Position numbers and translations under genes: made by a program
Source of the DNA: Pseudomonadota bacterium
Lineage (GTDB): Bacteria; Pseudomonadota; Gammaproteobacteria; Burkholderiales; JABEVD01
NCBI GenBank assembly: GCA_021848705.1
Contig: JAJZTT010000012.1
Coordinates: 1 to 32,658, forward strand
Reading direction: 5' to 3'
DNA length: 32,658 bases
Shown here: piece after piece, positions 8,624-17,276 of the stretch
Position numbering within the stretch: position 1 is the stretch's first letter
Layout of the letters: every line of letters begins with the position of its first letter
Notes under the pieces: model-generated
Databases searched by the model: none
What the model saw: only the letters and a program-made list of their open reading frames with translations
What the model was told of the DNA's origin: nothing

Positions 8624-9883
8624 ATGCATCTATCCGACCTGAAATCCCTCCCCGTAACGCAACTCGTTGAAATGGCGATCGCCAACGAAATCGACGGAGC
8701 CAATCGCTTCAGAAAACACGAACTCATCTTCGCCCTGCTGAAGAACCAGGCGAAAAAGGGGGAAAGCATTTACGGCGAAGGAACCCTGGAAGTGCTGCAG
8801 GACGGATTCGGCTTCCTGCGTTCCCCGGACATCTCCTACCTCGCGGGACCGGACGACATCTATGTCAGCCCCTCCCAGATCAGGCGTTTCAACCTGCACA
8901 CAGGGGATTCCATCGAGGGCGAAATCAGGACCCCGAAGGACGGGGAACGCTATTTTGCGCTGGTGAAGGTGGACAAAGTCAACGGCGAACCCCCGGAAAA
9001 TTCCAAGCACAAGATCCTGTTCGAAAACCTCACCCCGCTGTTCCCCACCGAACCGCTCACCCTGGAGCGCGACAACCGCTCCGAGGAAAACATCACCGGC
9101 CGGGTCATCGACATGATCGCACCAATCGGCAAGGGGCAGCGCGGACTGCTGGTGGCCTCGCCGAAAAGCGGCAAGACGGTCATGCTGCAGCATATCGCGC
9201 ATTCCATCGCAAGCAATTTCCCGGACGTGCATCTCATCGTATTGCTCATCGACGAACGCCCCGAGGAAGTGACCGAGATGACCCGCTCGGTGCGAGGGGA
9301 AGTGGTTTCCTCCACATTCGACGAACCGGCCACCCGCCATGTCCAGGTGGCTGAAATGGTTCTGGAAAAGGCCAAGCGCCTCGTCGAGCACAAGAAGGAC
9401 GTGGTGATCCTGCTCGATTCGATCACCCGCCTCGCACGCGCCTACAACACCGTCGTTCCAGCCTCGGGCAAGGTGCTCACGGGCGGCGTGGACGCAAACG
9501 CGCTGCAGCGCCCCAAGCGCTTTTTCGGCGCAGCCAGGAACATCGAGGAAGGCGGCTCGCTCACCATCATCGCAACCGCACTGGTCGACACCGGTTCGAG
9601 GATGGACGACGTCATCTACGAGGAATTCAAGGGTACCGGCAACATGGAGATCCATCTCGACAGAAGGATCGCCGAGAAACGCACCTACCCGGCCATCAAT
9701 GTCAACCGCTCCGGTACCCGCCGCGAGGAGTTGCTCATCAAGCCGGATGTGTTGCAGAAGATCTGGGTGCTCAGGAAACTGCTCTATCCGATGGACGACC
9801 TTGAAGCGATCGAGTTCCTGCTCGACAAGATCAAGGCGACGAAGACCAATTCGGACTTTTTCGATTCGATGCGCAGGGGCTGA
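8624..9883 (+). CDS. rho: Transcription termination factor Rho
   Basis: Rho is the hexameric RNA-dependent ATPase/translocase that ends transcription at Rho-dependent sites. The 419 residues match the family length. The N-terminal domain begins [18 protein letters not shown], and the RNA-binding cold-shock-like domain includes [40 protein letters not shown]. Walker A is [10 protein letters not shown], Walker B is [16 protein letters not shown], and the Q/R-loop region is [34 protein letters not shown]. The C-terminal sequence [10 protein letters not shown]... as usual reads [20 protein letters not shown]. Identification is certain. It lies between trxA and rpmE. Confidence 0.98.
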   Translation: MHLSDLKSLPVTQLVEMAIANEIDGANRFRKHELIFALLKNQAKKGESIYGEGTLEVLQDGFGFLRSPDISYLAGPDDIYVSPSQIRRFNLHTGDSIEGEIRTPKDGERYFALVKVDKVNGEPPENSKHKILFENLTPLFPTEPLTLERDNRSEENITGRVIDMIAPIGKGQRGLLVASPKSGKTVMLQHIAHSIASNFPDVHLIVLLIDERPEEVTEMTRSVRGEVVSSTFDEPATRHVQVAEMVLEKAKRLVEHKKDVVILLDSITRLARAYNTVVPASGKVLTGGVDANALQRPKRFFGAARNIEEGGSLTIIATALVDTGSRMDDVIYEEFKGTGNMEIHLDRRIAEKRTYPAINVNRSGTRREELLIKPDVLQKIWVLRKLLYPMDDLEAIEFLLDKIKATKTNSDFFDSMRRG

Positions 9884-9886
9884 TGC

Positions 9887-9915
9887 TTGCAAAGATCCGC
9901 CCGTTGAAAGATAAT
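9887..9915 (+). promoter_or_regulatory. Predicted sigma-70 promoter of rpmE
   Basis: TTGCAA (-35), exactly 17 bp and GATAAT (-10) begin four bases after the rho stop and end 34 bases before the rpmE ATG. Hexamers and spacing are strong, so rpmE is probably transcribed on its own as well as by read-through from rho. Confidence 0.6.
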
Positions 9916-9949
9916 AGCGAATTTACTGCGCCATTTTTAGGATTCCAAG

Positions 9950-10162
9950 ATGAAACCAGGCATACACCCCGTATATAACGATGTCACCGTGACCTGCAGT
10001 TGCGGCGAGGTTTTCACCACCCGTTCGACGATCGGCAAGCCGCTGCGCATCGAAGTCTGCGCAGCATGTCATCCTTTCTACACCGGAAAGCAGAAGATCG
10101 TCGACACCGCAGGGCGCGTCGAGAAGTTCCGTCAGAAATATGGCAAGAAGGCTGCCGTCTGA
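9950..10162 (+). CDS. rpmE: 50S ribosomal protein L31 (zinc-binding type)
   Basis: This 70-residue ribosomal protein bridges the large-subunit central protuberance to the 30S head. It starts [16 protein letters not shown] and carries four cysteines (CSC and CAAC) for zinc, followed by the signature [20 protein letters not shown]. It is therefore the zinc-containing C+ form, which in many bacteria is replaced by a C- paralogue under zinc limitation; no paralogue is visible here. TAGGA lies ahead of the ATG. An intrinsic terminator follows 27 bases after the stop. Confidence 0.97.
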   Translation: MKPGIHPVYNDVTVTCSCGEVFTTRSTIGKPLRIEVCAACHPFYTGKQKIVDTAGRVEKFRQKYGKKAAV

Positions 10163-10188
10163 GGAATTGTTTCGGTCAAGGTTTGACG

Positions 10189-10212
10189 AAGGCAGCCGCT
10201 GGCTGCCTTTTT
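10189..10212 (+). terminator. Rho-independent terminator after rpmE
   Basis: AAGGCAGCC-GCT-GGCTGCCTT is followed by TTT, giving a perfect nine-pair stem with a three-base loop that runs into a T-run. It ends 15 bases before the M48 protease start, so that gene probably needs its own promoter or terminator read-through. Confidence 0.85.
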
Positions 10213-10227
10213 CATTGGGAGCGCGAC

Positions 10228-11649
10228 ATGAAGGCCGTCCTGATTTTTCTTTTGCTCGCCCTTCTCCAGGGTTGCGCAGTCAATCCGGTGAGCGGAAGGG
10301 AGGATTTCGTCCTGATGTCCGAGTCCGACGAAATCGCCATGGGCAGGCAGTCGGACCTGGAAGTGCGCAAGCAGTATGGCGTATACGAATCGAAGCACCT
10401 GCAGGAGTACGTGAACAGGGTTGGACAGCGCCTTGCGGCCAACAGTCACCGTCCCAACCTCGCCTATCATTTCACCGTGCTGGACAGCCCCGAAGTCAAT
10501 GCATTCGCGCTTCCCGGCGGATATGTCTACATCACCCGCGGCATCCTCCCCTATCTGGGCTCCGAGGCGGACCTTGCAGCGGTGCTGGGCCACGAAATCG
10601 GACATGTCACCGCAAGACATTCGGTGAAACAGTATACGGCTGCGACCGCAACGCAGATCGGCGCAGAGCTCGCCTCCATCTTCGTCCCTGAAATGAACAC
10701 CCAGGCAGGATACAGCCTCATCAATGTATCCGGAAATGCGCTTCTTTCCGGCTACGGCCGCGAACATGAACTGGAAGCAGACAAGCTGGGAAGCGAATAC
10801 CTGGCGAGGACCGGCTACGATCCTCATGCGATGATCGAGGTGCTTTCCGTGCTGAAGAATCAGGAGGAATTCGACAAGGTGCTCGCCCAGGAGGAACATC
10901 GCCAGCCCCGTTCCTATCATGGACTTTTCGCCTCCCATCCGGATACCGACACGAGATTGCAGCAGGTGGTGAACGAGGCTGCCGCCCTGGAGGTTTCCCC
11001 CCATCCCGTGGTGGGAAGAAGGATCTATCTTCAGGAAATCGACGGTCTCACCTTCGGCGACAGTCCTGCCCAGGGCGTGGTGAGAAACAACGAATTCCTG
11101 CATGCCGGACTCGGCATCGCAATCAACTTTCCGCCGGACTGGATAGTGAAGAACAGCCCGAAAAAGCTGCAGGCGATCTCGCCCGGAGCCGATGCCGCAA
11201 TCGAACTCACCCTCGTCGATCAGTATGCCGGGGACCCCGCCCTGTATCTGCAAAAGCGCTTTTCCAGCCAGGAGGCTACCCGGATCGGCGCTTCGGGTTT
11301 GCAGGGGGCAATGACCATCGTCTCGCCGAAAGCGGAAGCGGCCGCCTTCTTGAAGGACGGAAACCTGTTCGTCATCACCGCGGTCGCAAAATCCGCCCAG
11401 GCATTTTCAGGCCAAAGAGCCGGGATGGAAAAGGCGATATACAGCTTCCACACGCTCTCCGCCGCGGAGAAGAAGCTGGCCCGGGGTCTCAGGATCAGCA
11501 TCCGGCATGCCGGGCCTCGCGACACCTTCGAGTCCCTTTCCCGTGGATCCCCGCTCGGAAAAAATGCCACTGGCTATCTGAGGCTGCTCAACGAAGCCTA
11601 TCCGAACGGTGAGCCGCACCCCGGGGAAGAAATCAAGCTGGTCGAATAA
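10228..11649 (+). CDS. M48-family metalloprotease lipoprotein
   Basis: This is a predicted periplasmic zinc metalloprotease of the M48 (BepA/LoiP-like) group, acting in envelope protein quality control. The ATG at 10228, preceded by GGGAG, gives a lipoprotein signal MKAVLIFLLLALLQGC with its lipobox cysteine at residue 16. The ORF-track start at 10000 is a frame shadow through rpmE. The zinc site is HEIGH (122-126), with the third ligand in EHELEAD (about 179-185). After the protease domain come about 200 residues including GLGIAINFPPDWIV and a C-terminal stretch GPRDTFESLSRGSPLGKNATGYLRLLNEAYPNGEPHPGEEIKLVE that looks like a LysM-type or lytic-protein-associated module. The product is 473 residues. 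Its stop overlaps the next start as TAATG, so it is coupled to the glycosyltransferase. Confidence 0.92.
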   Translation: MKAVLIFLLLALLQGCAVNPVSGREDFVLMSESDEIAMGRQSDLEVRKQYGVYESKHLQEYVNRVGQRLAANSHRPNLAYHFTVLDSPEVNAFALPGGYVYITRGILPYLGSEADLAAVLGHEIGHVTARHSVKQYTAATATQIGAELASIFVPEMNTQAGYSLINVSGNALLSGYGREHELEADKLGSEYLARTGYDPHAMIEVLSVLKNQEEFDKVLAQEEHRQPRSYHGLFASHPDTDTRLQQVVNEAAALEVSPHPVVGRRIYLQEIDGLTFGDSPAQGVVRNNEFLHAGLGIAINFPPDWIVKNSPKKLQAISPGADAAIELTLVDQYAGDPALYLQKRFSSQEATRIGASGLQGAMTIVSPKAEAAAFLKDGNLFVITAVAKSAQAFSGQRAGMEKAIYSFHTLSAAEKKLARGLRISIRHAGPRDTFESLSRGSPLGKNATGYLRLLNEAYPNGEPHPGEEIKLVE

Positions 11650-13274
11650 TGTATTACCTGGAACCGCAAGCAGAAGCCGAACCGCAGCTCGACAGGGTCG
11701 AGGCTGCCCTCATTTTCATCCTGATTCTTGCATGGATCCTGCCGGGCCTCATCGGCCACGAACCCTGGAAGCCGGACGAAGCCTACAATTTCGGCCTGAT
11801 CCATCACCTCATCGAATCCGGGAACTGGCTCACGCTCGGCTTGCCCGATGAAACCCCCTTCGTTCGCCCCCCCCTTTTCTACTGGACGGCGGCGCTTTTC
11901 GGTCAACTTCTTTCGCCGCTCATCGGCCTCCCGGATGCGGTCAGACTCGCGACCGGCTTTTACATGGGAATCGCCCTCCTCTTCCTCGTGCTTGTCGGGC
12001 GGATTCTTCACGGCAATGGAAGATATGCCGCGCTCATGCTGGTGGGCAGCTTCGGCCTGCTCGGGCACGCCCACCAGCTGATTGCCGACTCCGCCCTGTT
12101 CGCGGGATGCTCCATCGCCCTCTACGGTTTCGCGCTCAGGAGCCGCAACACCCTTTTCGCCGGCCTCGTCGCGGGAACCGGAATCGGCATCGGCTTCCTG
12201 GCCAGAGGTCCGATTGCGCTCGCATTTTTCGCACCTGTGCTCTTTTTGCTTCCCGTTTTGGGCGGGAGGATCCGCCAACAGATCCTCTTCGTTTTCATAC
12301 TGGCTGCCTCCCTCTCCCCGTGGATCCTGATCTGGCCATGGCTGCTCGGAGCGAACCATCCAGAACTTCTTTCCTCCTGGCTGAAAAAAAGCCTCGACAT
12401 CAATTTCGGACTGGTCAGGGCGCCCCATCCTTCGTGGTTCTTCTACGTCTCTCTCCTTCCCTGGTTCGCATGGCCGACCCTGCCGGTTGCCATCCTGGTC
12501 GCGTGGCGCGAAAGGACCAAGCTCCTCCAGGAAAGGTTTCTTCTGCCGCTCGCGGTCTTCCTTTCGATGCTGATTGTCCTGAGTTCGAGCCATACCACCC
12601 GGGAACTCTATGCCATGCCCATGCTCCTGCCGCTTGCGCTCCTTGCAGCCTCTTCGATGGAAAGCATGAAGCGCAACCTGGCGAGCGCCTTCAACTGGTT
12701 CGGAATCATCACATTCGGGCTTCTGACCCTGCTTTTCTGGACCGGATGGATCGCGATGATGACCGGATTCCCGCATTGGATCGCGGCCAGAATACACCAT
12801 TATCATCCAGATTTCGTGGCAAGCTTCCACCTCTTTCCGTTCATATTCGCTTTCGCAGCGACCCTGCTATGGATCTGGCTGATCACGCATACCGAGCATA
12901 ACGCGAAACGTGCAACCATCAACTGGGCAAGCGGAATCGTGACGGTCTGGATGATCCTGATGACCCTGTGGCTTCCCTTTCTGGACTCGATCAAGGGATA
13001 CCGGGAAATGTTCCTGGACATGAAGGCCGCGCTTCCCGGACAGTACACCTGTATCGAGGAAAGGCACCTGGGTGAAGCGCAGCGGGCAATGCTGGACTAT
13101 TATCTCGGCGTCGTGACCAGGAAGAGGCATTGCGATCTCGTCCTGGTGCAGACAGTTTCTTCCAACCGCAAGGAACCTGCCGGATGGAAGAAGCTCTGGG
13201 AAGGCGCCCGCGCCGGAGACCGCTTCGAGCGTTATCGACTCTACCGGATCACCACTTCGAAAGATAGCGGCTGA
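11649..13274 (+). CDS. ArnT-like / GT39-family integral membrane glycosyltransferase
   Basis: This is a multi-pass inner-membrane protein of the PMT/ArnT superfamily, which transfers a sugar from a lipid carrier to a periplasmic acceptor such as lipid A or a protein. The 541 residues contain about ten to twelve hydrophobic segments starting with AALIFILILAWILPGLI. The first periplasmic loop has the family signature: EPWKPDEAYNFG, then IESGNWLTLGLPDETPFVRPPLFYWTAALFG. The C-terminal soluble part is short. The start overlaps the M48 protease stop (TAATG), and the end overlaps the convergent membrane/TPR gene by 26 bp. No ArnB/C/A-type L-Ara4N genes are adjacent, so the sugar and acceptor are unknown. 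Confidence 0.85.
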   Translation: MYYLEPQAEAEPQLDRVEAALIFILILAWILPGLIGHEPWKPDEAYNFGLIHHLIESGNWLTLGLPDETPFVRPPLFYWTAALFGQLLSPLIGLPDAVRLATGFYMGIALLFLVLVGRILHGNGRYAALMLVGSFGLLGHAHQLIADSALFAGCSIALYGFALRSRNTLFAGLVAGTGIGIGFLARGPIALAFFAPVLFLLPVLGGRIRQQILFVFILAASLSPWILIWPWLLGANHPELLSSWLKKSLDINFGLVRAPHPSWFFYVSLLPWFAWPTLPVAILVAWRERTKLLQERFLLPLAVFLSMLIVLSSSHTTRELYAMPMLLPLALLAASSMESMKRNLASAFNWFGIITFGLLTLLFWTGWIAMMTGFPHWIAARIHHYHPDFVASFHLFPFIFAFAATLLWIWLITHTEHNAKRATINWASGIVTVWMILMTLWLPFLDSIKGYREMFLDMKAALPGQYTCIEERHLGEAQRAMLDYYLGVVTRKRHCDLVLVQTVSSNRKEPAGWKKLWEGARAGDRFERYRLYRITTSKDSG

Positions 13275-16065
13275 GCGCATACTGGATCTCGCGATTCTGC
13301 GGATCCAGGACCAGCGCCTGCCGGTATGACGCGACCGCTTCGTCCTTTTTCCCCAGCGCCTCCAGGATCCCCCCTTTCTGGTAATAGGCCATCCCCGCAG
13401 GATCGAGAGAGATCGATCTTTCGATCGCAGCCAGGGCTTCCTCCCTCCTTCCCGCAAGGAGATATGCCCCGGCGGCCGCATAGGGGACAGATGCATTTTT
13501 TGGCGACATTTTTTCGGCAAGCTCGAACTGGCTGATGGCCTGATCGACTCTTCCCAGCAATTCTTCGCACTCGCCGATATCGAATACCGTCGCCACATCT
13601 CCAGGCCTTGCTTGCAGCGCCTTCTGGTATTGAGTGAGCGCAGCCTGGTAAAAACCCTGCCTTCTGTATTCCCTTCCCAGGATGCGCAGCGATTTTGCGC
13701 TACCCGATTTTTCCGCCAGGATTTCGTAGAATCTCATCCGCTGTTGGGCCAGCCTGTTGTCGAAATTCCGCACATAGATGCGCCCCTGCTGCATCCATTT
13801 TTCGGTGATGCCGGCATTGCCGAGCATGAATTCCGCTTCCGCGACATGCTCCACAGGATCGTATTTCATCGCAGGCTCCACTGCATTCTGCACTGCAGAA
13901 AAGTCGAAGGTCGATTCGAGTCTTTTCCTGAATTCGGTCAGATCGCTTTTTCCCAGCCTCGCCATTTCGAATTCGAGAACCGGATCGTCGAGGGTGTTCA
14001 CCGGAGGATTCAGTCCCTCGAGTATCCGGTAGGCATCGGGAGTCATCAGATGGTAGGCGAGCATGCGGGGAATGATGCCGTGTTCCCCCATGAGGTCCTG
14101 TTCCAGCGGTTTCGACCGGTCTGCGAGTTCGGGATGATGCAGCCTCACCGGATCGTCGGATGCGATCACGAGAAAATACCCGGACTTGATGAAGACGAGC
14201 GCGCAATGGCGGTACACGCTTTTCACCGTCTGCAGAATGATTTCCGCTCCTTTCGAGCCCACTCTTCCGTCCATCCAGGTCAGGTAGATTCCGCCGGGCC
14301 TCAGCCTTCTTTTCGTCATCTGCAGGAAATCGACTGTGTAGAGCTTGGAGGAGCTGAAATACAGCGGGCTCGTCACCGTATTCAGGATCATGTCATAGCT
14401 TTTTTTCGAGCTTTTCGAATAGTGGATGGCATCATCCACGATGATGTGCACCCCCGGATTCTTCTCGATGTCGAAGTTCCATTTCTTCATCCGGTAGAGG
14501 TTCTCGCGGATCACGGGATTGATTTCGACGATGTCGGTATGGGAAAAAAGCTGGCCGACTGCGGAACCTGTCGAACCGCTCCCGAGCCCCAGCACCAGCG
14601 CATCGTTCGTATCCTTCGAGAACATCGGTCCGATGGTGCCGACCGTCTTTTCGGACGGGTTGTTCATCGGAAAGCTGATGTAGCCGTTGATGAAGAAATA
14701 AGGCTCCCCCTTCACCCAGTTGATCGAGAAAACATCCTGGTAACCCCTGAATTTTTCCGGGAAACTGAAATCCTTGCGTTCTTCCTCGAGCTTCCTTTCC
14801 GAATGGAAGGAAGTGTAGCTGAGATAGAGCAGATTTTCGTCCCAGAAGGAATGGTGCGCCCCGAGGGTGAGCAGCAGAATTGCCGCTGCGGGAACCAGTG
14901 TCCTTTTCCTGGCATAAGCTGCCTGCGCAGCCAGCACCAGGATGGCGATTGCGATGAGTTCGATGCCGTAATCGAAATACCTGTGCAACACGAAAGCCAT
15001 CAGCAGGAATCCGGCGACATTCGCCATCGAAGCGATGTAGAGCAGCGCGCCCGATTCGCGCGCCACTTCCCCTTCCTTCGCCAGAAGCGCAGGAACCGTC
15101 GCGCCGAAGGTCATCGCGGGCAGGCCCATGAGCAGCAGAAGCACGATCCCTTTCAGGATCAGCACCGTCACGCCGTGATCGACCGCACCCTGGTAAAGCG
15201 CCGCATAAACATACAGGATGTCCTGATAGAAGACCATGAAAAACAGCAGGCCAGAGGCGTTGGCGAGAAGCAGGGCCGGGTAACCGAGCTTCATCCTCTT
15301 CACCAGGAAGGATCCGGCAGAAATGCCGAACAGGACGATGGCGAGCACCAGTGCGAAGGATTCGCGGAAAGGACCGAACATGAGTTCGGAAATCTTCACC
15401 ATGAACAGCTGGAACACCGCGGAAGCCATGCTGATCAGAACCAGGGAGACGATCTGGTTGACAGGAAGTCCGGATGCCCTGCCCGGGGCAGGAGGTGCGC
15501 ATGATTCGTGCTTTCCTGCAGGATACAGCATGGCCGATGCGAGCAGATTCAGCAACCCGAAGAAAACCATGGTTCCGGTGATGCCGAACTTCCTGATCAT
15601 CCAGAATTCGATCAGGATTGCAGTCGCAGCCGCGGCGAGATTGTAGGTGGAATAGACGCCTGAAAATACCTTTCCCTTCGCGGAAAGATACCCGGCGAAT
15701 AGCGGCACGCTGCAGCCGATCAGAAAGGCCGGAAAAAGCAGCAGGATGATTGCCGGAAGGATGGCCCCGGAAAGCCCCGGAAACAGACCTTCCCCTGCGT
15801 AGAGCAGGCTGTCGATCGGTCCCTGCAGCAGCGCAAATGCGACCCCGTACAGGCCGATCGAACCCTCGATCAGCCAGAGATGGCGCCAGAACCTGTGCGC
15901 ATGCCTGGATCCCAGGCCTATGCCGAGCAGGAAGGTGATGAGGACGGCGCTGGAAACCGCGAACTGGTCCCCGAGCATTCCGCCGAGGATTCTGCCATAG
16001 AGGATTTCGTAGGAGATCCCGCACAGCCCGGAAAGCAGCAGTACGAAATTCAACATGCGGACCAT
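13249..16065 (-). CDS. Membrane-anchored spermidine-synthase-like protein with C-terminal TPR repeats
   Basis: The start is set at the ATG at 16065, which has AGGGGAG six bases upstream; the ORF-track ATG at 16089 lacks this. The product is 938 residues in three parts. The first 390 or so residues hold about ten to twelve hydrophobic helices (LLLSGLCGISYEILYGRILGG, LITFLLGIGLGS). Next comes a SAM-dependent methyltransferase/spermidine-synthase fold with DALVLGLGSGSTGSAVGQLF, DIVEINPVIREN, DDAIHYSKSS and RLRPGGIYLTWMDG. The last 200 or so residues are TPR units (YQAALTQYQKALQARPGDVATVFDIGECEE and following). The fold resembles polyamine aminopropyltransferases, but the fusion probably does not make spermidine; the substrate is unknown. 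It lies downstream of the pilin cluster on the same strand, behind a terminator. Confidence 0.85.
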   Translation of the reverse strand: MVRMLNFVLLLSGLCGISYEILYGRILGGMLGDQFAVSSAVLITFLLGIGLGSRHAHRFWRHLWLIEGSIGLYGVAFALLQGPIDSLLYAGEGLFPGLSGAILPAIILLLFPAFLIGCSVPLFAGYLSAKGKVFSGVYSTYNLAAAATAILIEFWMIRKFGITGTMVFFGLLNLLASAMLYPAGKHESCAPPAPGRASGLPVNQIVSLVLISMASAVFQLFMVKISELMFGPFRESFALVLAIVLFGISAGSFLVKRMKLGYPALLLANASGLLFFMVFYQDILYVYAALYQGAVDHGVTVLILKGIVLLLLMGLPAMTFGATVPALLAKEGEVARESGALLYIASMANVAGFLLMAFVLHRYFDYGIELIAIAILVLAAQAAYARKRTLVPAAAILLLTLGAHHSFWDENLLYLSYTSFHSERKLEEERKDFSFPEKFRGYQDVFSINWVKGEPYFFINGYISFPMNNPSEKTVGTIGPMFSKDTNDALVLGLGSGSTGSAVGQLFSHTDIVEINPVIRENLYRMKKWNFDIEKNPGVHIIVDDAIHYSKSSKKSYDMILNTVTSPLYFSSSKLYTVDFLQMTKRRLRPGGIYLTWMDGRVGSKGAEIILQTVKSVYRHCALVFIKSGYFLVIASDDPVRLHHPELADRSKPLEQDLMGEHGIIPRMLAYHLMTPDAYRILEGLNPPVNTLDDPVLEFEMARLGKSDLTEFRKRLESTFDFSAVQNAVEPAMKYDPVEHVAEAEFMLGNAGITEKWMQQGRIYVRNFDNRLAQQRMRFYEILAEKSGSAKSLRILGREYRRQGFYQAALTQYQKALQARPGDVATVFDIGECEELLGRVDQAISQFELAEKMSPKNASVPYAAAGAYLLAGRREEALAAIERSISLDPAGMAYYQKGGILEALGKKDEAVASYRQALVLDPQNREIQYALSRYLSKW

Positions 16066-16126
16066 CCCGATCTCCCCTGAAAAAAACACATTATCCCGTT
16101 TTCCTGGCAGGGTTGAAAAATATTAT

Positions 16127-16149
16127 AAAAAAAGCGCCCCGAAGGGCGC
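16127..16149 (-). terminator. Rho-independent terminator at the end of the minor-pilin operon
   Basis: Read on the minus strand, GCGCCC-TTCG-GGGCGC is followed by seven T's. The stem is perfect with a stable TTCG tetraloop, 19 bases after the stop of the Gly-rich secreted protein. It separates the pilin operon from the membrane/TPR gene downstream. Confidence 0.93.
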
Positions 16150-16167
16150 CATTCGATGCAGAAAAAA

Positions 16168-17190
16168 TCAGCGCAGGGTACGGATTCCGCCGCTGTTGGG
16201 GATCGCAACCGGGATCGTGCAGGATACTCCGGGGGCATTGCAACCTGCTCCCTGGTATTGTGTGCCGCCGCTTCCGCCGCTTCCGCCACTGCCACTGCCA
16301 CTACCGCCGCCGCTTCCGCCATTGCCGCCGCCGCTTCCGCCGCCGTTATTCCCGCCGCCGGTTCCGGTGCTTCCGCCGCTTCCGCCGCTGCCGCCGCCGT
16401 AAACAGTGACCGTCGAGCCTGCAGGTGCGGCCAGGCAGGCAGAAAGCGAGGTGGCGGCCGTGGTAATGGTCTGCCCCTGGGCTCTGGCCTTGAGGGACTC
16501 CCTTGGCACGGCATCGTTGTCGGGATTCGAATCATCCTCGTCCTCGCATTTTCCGATGCTGTCCATGTCGTGGTTTCCATGGCCGTGCGCCTTGACTCCG
16601 TTGACCTGGTCGTCCGGAACGTCGAGCGTCACTCTGGCGCCGCCCATGCGATGGCAGATGGTGATCTTGCCGTCCGGGGAAGTGCCTACGCGCTCGCTAT
16701 GATCGACGTGATGGTCGTTGCCCTGGGAATCCTTGTAGTCGAAATCGAAGTCCGATTCGTTCTCCTGACCAGCATAGTGACGAGGGGAGATCCTGTCGTC
16801 GTCGGAATAAGTGTCCGAATTGCCGTTCTTGTCCTTGTGGTTGCTGTCCTTGTCCTGGCCGCGACCGGAATCGTGATGCTCGTTTTCTTCGTCCTTGTCG
16901 GTATCGGTGGCGACGTTGGAAGCGGTGGTGCAGACGGTCCTGATGATGTTGGTTCCGCAAGCGGAAACGATCGAAGAGGTGCAGTTCGGAGTGGTCGTGG
17001 CCGTGGTGCCGGTCTTGTCGCCGCTGCTCTTGTTGTCACTGCTCTTGTTGTCACCGCTGTTGTCGCTGCTGCTCTTGTTGTCGCCATTGCCGTTGCCATA
17101 ACCATTGCCATTGTTGTCGGCATGGGCTGTGGCGAGCCCCAGGCCGAGCAACAGGGCCACGAGGAGTTTTGCCGGTTTAAAAGTGTTCAT
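16168..17190 (-). CDS. Secreted low-complexity Gly/Ser-rich protein with a CH...HGH...C motif
   Basis: The family is not recognised. The ORF-track frame runs back to 17715, but the true start is the ATG at 17190 with GGAAAGGGAAC upstream, giving 340 residues and a signal peptide MNTFKPAKLLVALLLGLGLATAHA. The mature N-terminus is rich in Asn, Gly, Ser and Asp (NGNGYGNGNGDNKSSSDNSGD). A charged middle region follows, then KITICHRMGGARVTLDVPDDQVNGVKAHGHGNHDMDSIGKC. That resembles a motif I recall from many extracellular proteins: ICHxPPGNPxN, later AHLxHGDxxGxC. A long Gly/Ser linker (GGGSGGSGGSTGTGGG...) precedes a short C-terminus with two cysteines (CNAPGVSC). It lies 86 bp after pilX, on the same strand, where pilY1 is often found, so a surface or pilus-related role is an inference. 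Confidence 0.75.
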   Translation of the reverse strand: MNTFKPAKLLVALLLGLGLATAHADNNGNGYGNGNGDNKSSSDNSGDNKSSDNKSSGDKTGTTATTTPNCTSSIVSACGTNIIRTVCTTASNVATDTDKDEENEHHDSGRGQDKDSNHKDKNGNSDTYSDDDRISPRHYAGQENESDFDFDYKDSQGNDHHVDHSERVGTSPDGKITICHRMGGARVTLDVPDDQVNGVKAHGHGNHDMDSIGKCEDEDDSNPDNDAVPRESLKARAQGQTITTAATSLSACLAAPAGSTVTVYGGGSGGSGGSTGTGGGNNGGGSGGGNGGSGGGSGSGSGGSGGSGGTQYQGAGCNAPGVSCTIPVAIPNSGGIRTLR

Positions 17191-17276
17191 GATGTTCCCT
17201 TTCCGTTGAATTGAGTTGGTTCCAAAGCACAGATTTCCTTCATACCATTCGCATCCCCCTCCCTGAACCCATACCG

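Noticed and set aside
8630-9892. 420-codon minus-strand ORF opposite rho
   Set aside because: rho is unambiguous and covers the same bases; the antisense product has no known motif.
13612-15504. 630-codon plus-strand ORF opposite the membrane/TPR gene
   Set aside because: Histidine- and arginine-rich antisense shadow with no domain; no ribosome-binding site of note.
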